Shown here: positions 1 through 4,873 of the stretch, piece after piece
How the letters are laid out: every line of letters begins with the position of its first letter
How positions within the stretch are numbered: the stretch's first letter is position 1
Source: Bacteroidota bacterium
GTDB lineage: Bacteria > Bacteroidota > Bacteroidia > Chitinophagales > Chitinophagaceae
Reading direction: 5' to 3'
DNA: 7,466 nucleotides
Assembly (NCBI GenBank): GCA_023440945.1
Contig: JAEZRL010000033.1
Coordinates: forward strand, 1 to 7,466
Translations under genes and position numbers: made by a program
Notes under the pieces: generated by a model
What the model was told of the DNA's origin: nothing
Seen by the model: the letters and a program-made list of their open reading frames with translations, nothing else
Databases searched by the model: none

Positions 1-315
1 GAGTACGAAAGATACCATAAAAAAGTGTGGCCGGAGATCATAAGAAGCATTGCAGATTCCGGCATTCATTGCATGGAACTTTACAGGCTCGGCACTCGTC
101 TTTGCATGTTTGTAGAAGCAGAAGAAAGTTTCAGTTTCGATTCAAAAGCGCAGGCAGATGCAGCGAACGAAAAAGTGCAGGAGTGGGAACAAATGCTATG
201 GAAATACCAGCAGGCTTTACCTTTAGCAAAACCAGGCGAAAAATGGGTTCTTGCAAAAAAAATATTCGAATTAAAGAATGGTGTACAGATAGAAGAAACA
301 GATAAGATATATTGA
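1..315 (+). CDS. L-rhamnose/L-fucose mutarotase family protein, 5' end outside window
   Basis: The frame is open from the first base and ends at TGA 313-315, giving 104 residues without their native start. The family (RhaM/FucU-like, formerly DUF718) interconverts alpha and beta anomers of a deoxy sugar before isomerisation, in the cytoplasm. The fragment opens with EYERYHKKVWPEI, which matches the Y-x3-H...WPE signature of E. coli RhaM; Tyr2 and His6 here correspond to the catalytic Tyr and His there. A Trp-containing stretch follows (W62, then WKYQQ at 67-71), as in the family's C-terminal half. Only about 15-20 residues should be missing at the N terminus, judged by E. coli RhaM (104 aa). 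Whether the substrate is rhamnose, fucose or another sugar cannot be told, because no sugar-catabolic neighbour is visible. It is convergent with the gene ending at 378. Confidence 0.85.
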   Translation, partial: EYERYHKKVWPEIIRSIADSGIHCMELYRLGTRLCMFVEAEESFSFDSKAQADAANEKVQEWEQMLWKYQQALPLAKPGEKWVLAKKIFELKNGVQIEETDKIY

Positions 316-319
316 TCTT

Positions 320-370
320 TATTGAGCCATCAGCAACAATACTATTAAACTTTCGTTGCGTCATTCAATA
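320..370. other. Imperfect inverted repeat between convergent genes
   Basis: TATTGA (320-325) is complementary to TCAATA (365-370), and inside it GCAAC (333-337) pairs with GTTGC (355-359). The long interrupted stem-loop fills the 62-base gap between two convergent genes. It could act as a weak bidirectional terminator, but there is no clean U-tract and the stems are short. It contains copy 1 of the 28-base dispersed repeat, so the structure may belong to that element instead. Confidence 0.3.
340..367. repeat. Dispersed 28-base repeat, copy 1
   Basis: This block begins TACTATTAAAC and matches positions 1571-1598 at 25 of 28 bases in the same orientation, with all three differences being C/T transitions. 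It is intergenic, between the mutarotase stop and the 3' end of the minus-strand HMA-like gene. Sequence outside the block does not align with copy 2. I infer a genome-wide dispersed intergenic element from only two copies. Confidence 0.6.
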
Positions 371-377
371 GGATTAT

Positions 378-815
378 TTATTGTTGTCGCAACAACATTC
401 CTGTTCTTTCATCAGGAGGTAAAGTACAAGGTTTTCCTTTTTTTGGCCCACCGCCATCTTCAGGTCTTTTACAAATAGGTGGCAACATTTTATAGCTGTC
501 TTCATTCGCTTTCATGGTATCTACATCAAAGCCTGCATTGGCAACGGCTGTTCGAATATAATCAAGCGTAATTCTATCCGGAACATACTGAATACGCATG
601 GTTGCAGCAGACATGGAGATTGTCCATCTTACAATTCCTGCATCATCATTTGGCCCTTTTTCTCTCAATAAGTATTGCTCCAGTTTGTTCTTGCATTCCC
701 AACATTTTAGTTGTGGAATTTTTAAAGTTGCCCATTGTGCTCTTGATTGCATAACCTGTGCATCTGCGCTTTTTATTATCATGAACACTGTAACAATCGC
801 AATTATTTTCTTCAT
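378..815 (-). CDS. Secreted heavy-metal-associated (HMA-like) domain protein
   Basis: The 145-residue product begins with a signal peptide: MKK, a hydrophobic stretch to about residue 14, then ADA-Q with a likely cut after residue 19. An HMA-like (ferredoxin-like beta-alpha-beta) domain follows, about residues 28-100. Its first strand LKIPQLKC leads into CWEC (38-41), in the place of the GMxCxxC metal loop of copper chaperones, and it ends with a helix and AGFDVD (94-99). The Pro/Gly/Lys-rich tail carries two more cysteines (C115, C130). The family suggests metal binding or a thiol role in the periplasm or envelope, which is inference. The frame also opens at TTG 839, but ATG 815 gives the proper signal peptide and lies 24 bases after the pyrE stop, so I chose it. 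It is probably cotranscribed with pyrE. Confidence 0.75.
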   Translation of the reverse strand: MKKIIAIVTVFMIIKSADAQVMQSRAQWATLKIPQLKCWECKNKLEQYLLREKGPNDDAGIVRWTISMSAATMRIQYVPDRITLDYIRTAVANAGFDVDTMKANEDSYKMLPPICKRPEDGGGPKKGKPCTLPPDERTGMLLRQQ

Positions 816-839
816 AAAAGAAATGATTTTTTTCAGCAA

Positions 840-1475
840 TTATAAACCTTTCCAGCTCGCAGGATCTTCTCTCCATTGTAATAAGACCGCCTCTGTTTCG
901 GGATTAACGATGCCTTTTTCCAAAGCTATATTTATAAGCGCAGAATAATTTGTTAATGATTCATATTTTACGCCTGCATTGCTAAATGCACTATCAGCAA
1001 CATCAAATCCATAATTAAATATAGAAACCATTCCTGCAACTTCCAATCCGGATTTTCGTAAAACGTCAACCACCTGCAAACTGCTTTTACCAGTTGATAT
1101 CAGGTCTTCAATAACCAGTACTTTTTGTGCCGTTTCATAATAACCTTCCACCTGGTTGCCTAAGCCGTGTTCTTTTGGTTTCGGACGAACATAAATATAT
1201 GGAAGCTTCAACTGATCTGCAGCCATTGCTCCCCATGCAATACCCGCTGTCGCTACGCCTGCAAGCATTTCAGCCTCCGCAAACTTTTCAAAAATAACGT
1301 TGCACATTTCACTCTTTATAAAATCACGCACATACGGAAAGGATAATATCTTCCTGTTATCGCAATAGATCGGACTTTTCCATCCACTTGCCCAGGTAAA
1401 AGGTTCAGAAGGATTTAATTTAACAGCGCCGATCTGTAACAATCTTTCCGCAACAGCTTTTGCATTTGCATTCAT
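840..1475 (-). CDS. pyrE: Orotate phosphoribosyltransferase
   Basis: PyrE joins orotate to PRPP to give orotidine 5'-monophosphate, the fifth step of de novo pyrimidine synthesis, in the cytoplasm. The 211-residue product has the usual family length. Landmarks are the substrate segment FTWASGWKSPIYCDNR (26-41), the flexible catalytic loop RPKPKEHG (97-104) with its lysines and His, and the PRPP motif VLVIEDLISTGKSS (119-132) with the acidic pair E123-D124. The frame can be extended three codons to a TTG at 1484, but ATG 1475 is the natural start. No Shine-Dalgarno sequence precedes it. It is the first gene of a two-gene unit with the secreted HMA-like protein. No other pyr genes are present. 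Confidence 0.97.
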   Translation of the reverse strand: MNANAKAVAERLLQIGAVKLNPSEPFTWASGWKSPIYCDNRKILSFPYVRDFIKSEMCNVIFEKFAEAEMLAGVATAGIAWGAMAADQLKLPYIYVRPKPKEHGLGNQVEGYYETAQKVLVIEDLISTGKSSLQVVDVLRKSGLEVAGMVSIFNYGFDVADSAFSNAGVKYESLTNYSALINIALEKGIVNPETEAVLLQWREDPASWKGL

Positions 1476-1570
1476 AGTTATCAATTAAAAGTCTGCAATA
1501 TTAAATCAGTTGCAGAAATTATAAAGCGTATTATTAATTGTAATAATTCTTTGTTTACCGGCTTTTGTAC

Positions 1571-1598
1571 TACTATTAAACTTCCGTTGTGTCACTCA
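1571..1598. repeat. Dispersed 28-base repeat, copy 2
   Basis: This is the second copy of the element at 340-367, in the same orientation, with 25 of 28 positions identical. It lies in the 166-base gap between the pyrE start and the DUF3037 stop. Just beyond it, AACGTT occurs twice separated by CTT (1603-1617), which could form a small hairpin 3' of the DUF3037 gene, but without a U-tract. Confidence 0.6.
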
Positions 1599-1641
1599 CT
1601 TCAACGTTCTTAACGTTATTCGGCAATAATAATTTGTAATT

Positions 1642-2025
1642 CTACTCTACCATTTGTGCATATAATTTCTCTATCGCTTCTTCGGGTTTTGAACAGAACC
1701 CTGGATGTACCGGTGATACCTGTATAATCGTACTTCGTGTAGCTGTAAGCCAGCGAAACCGGGATGCAACAGGAAGTTGTGCAATTGGTCCGCCTTCTTT
1801 CGATCCCAAACATATTTGTTCAAAAGCCTTTAATTGTTTCTTTAAAGAATCAATATCCAGGTCGCTTGAAAATGCACGAAGCTTTTCTTCATTAAGCGAA
1901 TATTTTAATTGAAGAAAATTCTGGGTCGCACAATAAACGATCACACCTACGTTCATAAATTCTTCGCGGTCTGCACGTGGAACAACGCGTATAACAGCAT
2001 ATTCAAATAATTGCTTCTCTTGCAT
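1642..2025 (-). CDS. DUF3037 family protein
   Basis: The 127-residue soluble product has no signal peptide or membrane segment. I recognise the DUF3037 family by its N-terminal pattern: FEYAVIRVVPRADREEFMNVG (residues 7-27, given here as FEYAVIRVVPR then REEFMNVG), followed by VIVYC, and by the mid-protein segment IAQLPVASRFRWL. The biochemical function is not known. The ATG at 2025 lies inside the 3' end of the HipA-like gene, giving a 23-base overlap that implies translational coupling and a shared role. From memory, DUF3037 genes are often found beside HipA-like kinases. The C-terminal helix (PEEAIEKLYAQMVE) ends the protein cleanly, so it is full length. Confidence 0.85.
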   Translation of the reverse strand: MQEKQLFEYAVIRVVPRADREEFMNVGVIVYCATQNFLQLKYSLNEEKLRAFSSDLDIDSLKKQLKAFEQICLGSKEGGPIAQLPVASRFRWLTATRSTIIQVSPVHPGFCSKPEEAIEKLYAQMVE

Positions 2026-2806
2026 GTTTGGCTTCTTTTACAAAAATGTCGGAGGCTTTAAGTCTTGTTGTTAAGAATTTATAATAAACTTGGCGTTGTT
2101 CTTCTGCAGCATCAACCGTTGTATCTTTCAGCAACCATTCATCAGGAATAAGTTCAACAATCGCTCTTATTTTTTCTTCGTTCAAAACAGAACGAAATTT
2201 TGCATCAGCTTCATCAATTTTCGATGCCTGTGGTAATAACACATGATCTTTCACCTGCACAAAAGGTTTTAACGCCTGCTCCTGCCAATTCTGACCAGAA
2301 TGATGAAAATACAAAGAAGCGCCATGATCAATCAGCCACAATTCATTATGCCAGATAAGCATGTTTGTATTACGCACGGTGCGGTCAACGTTTGTTATAA
2401 AACAATCGAACCAAACAATTTCTGATGCAAGTTTTTCATCAATAGTCGTAACGGCCGGATCGAAAGTGATAGCACCGGCAAGATAATGAAGCGCCAAATT
2501 AAGACCTGTACTTGCTTTCAACAGGTCTTGTATTTCTTCATCCGGTTCGGTTCTGCCAAAGGCAGGGTCAAGGTGTGCAAACACTATTTCCGGAACCTTT
2601 AACCCTAAGACTCTTGCAATTTCACCTGCTATCAATTCAGCAATAAGCGCTTTTACTCCCTGCCCCGCACCGCTAAATTTCAACACATACATAAAACCAT
2701 CGTCTGCCTCAGCTATGGCCGGTAATGAACCGCCTTCGCGAAGCGGCGTTACATATCTTGTTACATCAACCGTTCTTATGTCTGATTCAAAAAGCTGTTT
2801 ACTCAT
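2003..2806 (-). CDS. HipA-like (HipA_2 type) protein kinase
   Basis: The 267-residue product resembles the small single-domain HipA-like kinases rather than full-length HipA (about 440 aa). Visible landmarks are a Gly/Ser-rich REGGSLPA loop (23-30), YVLKF with a candidate ATP-contacting Lys43, the helix IAELIAGEIARVLGL (55-69), the catalytic-loop sequence FDCFITNVDRTVRNTNML (133-150) with candidate base Asp141 and Asn146/Asn148, and LIDHGASLYF (158-167) with a DFG-like metal-binding Asp160. All core residues look intact, so it is probably an active Ser/Thr kinase; its target is unknown. No HipB-like DNA-binding antitoxin is adjacent. Instead it overlaps a DUF3037 gene by 23 bases. Its ATG at 2806 is divergent from hsp20. 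TACTTTCG, one base off the TAnnTTTG -7 consensus, lies about 27 bases upstream and is a possible promoter. Confidence 0.88.
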   Translation of the reverse strand: MSKQLFESDIRTVDVTRYVTPLREGGSLPAIAEADDGFMYVLKFSGAGQGVKALIAELIAGEIARVLGLKVPEIVFAHLDPAFGRTEPDEEIQDLLKASTGLNLALHYLAGAITFDPAVTTIDEKLASEIVWFDCFITNVDRTVRNTNMLIWHNELWLIDHGASLYFHHSGQNWQEQALKPFVQVKDHVLLPQASKIDEADAKFRSVLNEEKIRAIVELIPDEWLLKDTTVDAAEEQRQVYYKFLTTRLKASDIFVKEAKHAREAII

Positions 2807-2848
2807 CCGCTTTTATTAAAATGAATGGCCGAAAGTAGAATGTTTTTT

Positions 2849-2897
2849 TCAGCAATCAGCTTTCAGATATCAATTCTAATTTCAATTTTCTGATTTC
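2849..2897. repeat. Degenerate tandem heptamer array (about 7 units)
   Basis: Reading from 2849 in steps of seven gives seven related units. The first ones are TCAGCAA, TCAGCTT and TCAGATA; later ones drift towards TCAATTC, TAATTTC and TGATTTC. The block lies in the intergenic region between the divergent HipA-like and hsp20 genes. The 7-base period matches the two arrays inside icmF, although the unit sequence differs. It is clearly more decayed than the icmF array at 7011-7066. Confidence 0.55.
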
Positions 2898-3002
2898 AGC
2901 GCCTTATCTTTTATTTTATTAATTTTTATTTCCTGCAGTGTGTGCTGGCATATTTTTTTCGGCATCATTTACATTATTTATTTCATTCTTGATAAAAATA
3001 AA

Positions 3003-3010
3003 AAGGAGGT
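3003..3010 (+). promoter_or_regulatory. Strong Shine-Dalgarno sequence of hsp20
   Basis: AAGGAGGT is a near-perfect anti-16S complement, with its GG ending 5 bases before ATG 3015. It settles the start of hsp20 at 3015 rather than at a GTG 75 bases upstream in the same frame. Such a site is unusual beside the other genes here, whose starts have none, as is common in Bacteroidota. It suggests high translation of this gene. Confidence 0.85.
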
Positions 3011-3014
3011 TTAT

Positions 3015-3443
3015 ATGAGTAATCTTGCCAGAACAGGGAGACAGATGGATCCCTGGCTCCGTGATTTTTTTGATATCGAAAACATTTTTGGAAATAGCCG
3101 CCAGGGACGGTCTTTACCGGCTGTAAATATTTCAGAAGACGACAAATGTTTTTCCGTTGATGTAGTTGCACCGGGCTTTAATAAAGAAGATTTTAAAGTG
3201 AATATTGAAGATGATATTTTAACGATAAGTGCTGAAAGAAAAACTGAGAATAACGAAGAAGATAAAAACACACAGTACAGTCGCCGCGAGTACAGCTACA
3301 GTTCTTTCACACGCTCCTTTCGCTTGCCTGAAAATGCAAAAGATGATGAAGTATCTGCCACTTATAAAGACGGTATTTTAAAACTGAACATTCCAAAAAC
3401 GGAAAATCAAACAAAGGCAAAAAAAGAGATACAGGTAGGATAA
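3015..3443 (+). CDS. Hsp20/alpha-crystallin small heat-shock protein
   Basis: The 142-residue product is an ATP-independent holdase that binds unfolding proteins in the cytoplasm. A short N-terminal arm (1-35, with Phe/Trp-rich WLRDFFDIENIF) precedes the alpha-crystallin domain, about 36-127. The domain opens with PAVNISEDD, has the VDVVAPGFNKEDFKV strands, and closes with the family signature ATYKDGIL (115-122) then LNIPK. The C-terminal tail ends KEIQVG; IQV (139-141) is a variant of the I-x-I oligomerisation motif. Length is normal for the class. The gene is single, divergent from the HipA-like gene, with the heptamer array and T-rich DNA upstream; I could not identify a convincing sigma-factor promoter or CIRCE-type operator there. 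Confidence 0.95.
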   Translation: MSNLARTGRQMDPWLRDFFDIENIFGNSRQGRSLPAVNISEDDKCFSVDVVAPGFNKEDFKVNIEDDILTISAERKTENNEEDKNTQYSRREYSYSSFTRSFRLPENAKDDEVSATYKDGILKLNIPKTENQTKAKKEIQVG

Positions 3444-3458
3444 TTAAAACCTTAGTAC

Positions 3459-3494
3459 AACCAAGGACTGATGAGATAATAACAGCCCTTGGTT
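3459..3494 (+). terminator. Possible terminator hairpin of hsp20
   Basis: AACCAAGG (3459-3466) pairs perfectly with CCTTGGTT (3487-3494) across a 20-base loop, and TT follows before GCAA. It starts 16 bases after the hsp20 stop. The stem is moderate, the loop long and the T-run short (four T's, two of them in the stem), so termination would be modest. Confidence 0.45.
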
Positions 3495-3496
3495 TT

Positions 3497-3819
3497 GCAA
3501 ATTTTCCAGCTATCATTGTAAAATAATGTTGTAGTTGATGATCATGTGATAAGAAAAAACGAAACAATTATTTATATAATTCTTAAAGGCGTTGTTATAT
3601 AGTTTCATGGAGATGTTTTTGTATAACTGGATCTTTAATACACAGGCAAGTAATGCTAAATATTTCATCTGAATTTGATAAGCTAATGACTTCTGATGAT
3701 CATCAAAAACAACTCCTTATGCTAATAATTTTTATACTGCATGACAGATTTCTCTGTCTTCTCAACAGAAGTACCAATGAAGGAATAACTTGTTCTTCTC
3801 CCCTTTCTGCAGCGATTCC
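3497..3819. other. Non-coding stretch downstream of hsp20
   Basis: I see no supportable gene here in any frame. One perfect hairpin is present: GACAGA (3743-3748), loop TTTC, TCTGTC (3753-3758). It lies about 60 bases beyond the stop of the minus-strand beta-helix remnant and may be a leftover of its 3' untranslated region, but no U-tract follows on that strand. The rest is AT-rich and looks like decayed sequence. Confidence 0.5.
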
Positions 3820-4380
3820 TTATTCATCTATAATAATACCTTGCAGCTTTTTTAAATGCAACTCTCTTTTTGATGTTGCAATAAGCTTGATATTTTTTCC
3901 AAGTACATCACCTTTTAAACTGTTATTGGAAACTTCTACCTTTTTACAATATTCAAAGGTGAACATATATTTCCTTGAATGAAAAGGTTTATATCGCGTT
4001 GAACGAGTGATCGTATTGTTATTGAAATACAATCCTTCTGTTGATTTCGCATATAATACAGGATAATCAAAAGGATGAAATAGGTTGTTCTCAATGCGTA
4101 TATTCCTGTGAAAAGGTTTGTTTAAATCAGGCTTTGGTATTTCAGGATATATGCTGATAATTCCTTCACAAAACTGGTAAGGCGAAGTAAGGCAGGCATC
4201 ATTGAAAACATTGTTGCGGATTGTTACGTCTTTAGGGGGGTCGTTATCATCATATGCAGGGTTGTTTATTACTGTTCGCGTTGTGCTAGTCTATGTTGCA
4301 GGAATAAAAGTAGAGTTACCATTGTTGATGACCTCAAATTCATCAATAAGGTTCTGCACTGGACAATAACTGGTGAAGCC
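3820..4380 (-). pseudogene. C-terminal remnant of a right-handed beta-helix glycosidase (GH110 alpha-1,3-galactosidase-like)
   Basis: Read on the minus strand, the frame from about 4380 to the TAA at 3820 encodes beta-helix coils with the repeated N-N-x-F/I ladder: VTIRNNVF, IRIENNLF, LYFNNNTI and VEVSNNSL. The end, GDVLGKNIKLIATS, resembles the C terminus of GH110 enzymes, which remove terminal alpha-1,3-galactose. An in-frame TAG at 4291-4293 interrupts it; 156 codons follow that stop. The signal peptide and N-terminal catalytic region (several hundred residues in the family) are absent, so it cannot be functional. The boundary near 4380 is uncertain, since the frame remains open further upstream but is no longer recognisable. 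GH110 is my best reading; another beta-helix carbohydrate-active family is possible. Confidence 0.6.
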
Positions 4381-4429
4381 TCTTGTTCCTGATGGGGCTA
4401 TGTCCCGCTCCATATCGTTTCCCCCGCTC

Positions 4430-4669
4430 TTGTTGAAATTAGAGCTACATTATTTACATGTCCTGTTTGTACTTTTCCTGTTAACCATTTTAATAATGGC
4501 TGTAATCAGTAAGCTATTTCCTTCAAAACTTGAGAGAGAATTAAAAGATAGTCCTCCGCCTTTTACTCCTCTAAAACCCTGGAAATATAGATACTTTGTA
4601 GCGGGTTTGTTGCTATTGCTTATGATTTCAATGTCCATCATTTTTTCACCTTTGGGCATCGCAACCTGA
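4430..4669 (+). pseudogene. C-terminal remnant of a sodium/solute symporter (SSS family)
   Basis: About 80 codons end at TGA 4667-4669. The translation has a hydrophobic helix (HVLFVLFLLTILIMAVISK), then FPSKLERELKDSPPPFTPLKPW, here noted only in pieces as it is a charged, proline-rich linker, then a last helix (YFVAGLLLLLMISMSII) ending FSPLGIAT. A penultimate helix followed by a lysine/proline linker and a final helix with an FSPLGI-like end is the usual C terminus of SGLT-type symporters. Such proteins are about 500-600 residues, so more than 80% is missing. The frame stays open back to 4373, but that part is not family-like. Together with the glycosidase remnant it suggests a lost sugar-utilisation locus. 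Confidence 0.55.
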
Positions 4670-4845
4670 TAATCAAAGCATATTTTAAATATTAAATTTA
4701 TATGACTAAGGTTGAAATATCCGATGGTCAAAAAAAGGGACTATAAAAGTCTCTTGTCTGCAAATGAAAAATAAGATTCACTGTGGATGTGTTATTAAGA
4801 CAATCCGGCTTCTCTTAAAGCTAACAATCGTTCATATCAATCCTG

Positions 4846-4853
4846 TAAATTTG
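4846..4853 (+). promoter_or_regulatory. Candidate Bacteroidota -7 promoter box for icmF
   Basis: TAAATTTG matches the TAnnTTTG -7 consensus of the Bacteroidota primary sigma factor exactly and lies 20 bases before the icmF ATG. A transcript would start near 4860 with a very short leader. No good TTG-type -33 box is present at the expected distance, so the call rests on one element. Confidence 0.4.
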
Positions 4854-4873
4854 CTTTGTAAGAAAATAATTTT

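Noticed and set aside
381..395. TTGTTG/CAACAA hairpin as a terminator of the HMA-like gene
   Set aside because: It lies inside the last codons of the gene, has only a 6-base stem and no U-tract on the relevant strand.
816..839. TTG start adding eight residues to the HMA-like protein
   Set aside because: The ATG at 815 gives a canonical signal peptide beginning MKK; the extension would place extra residues before it for no reason.
598..948. Plus-strand open frame of 116 codons
   Set aside because: It is antisense to the HMA-like gene and pyrE, spans their junction and has no family resemblance.
2940..3014. N-terminal extension of hsp20 from a GTG
   Set aside because: The extra 25 residues are hydrophobic and unlike the family, and the strong Shine-Dalgarno sequence sits inside this stretch, right before ATG 3015.
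3653..3982. Plus-strand open frame of 109 codons
   Set aside because: Its second half is antisense to the recognisable beta-helix remnant, and the protein is low-complexity with no family features.
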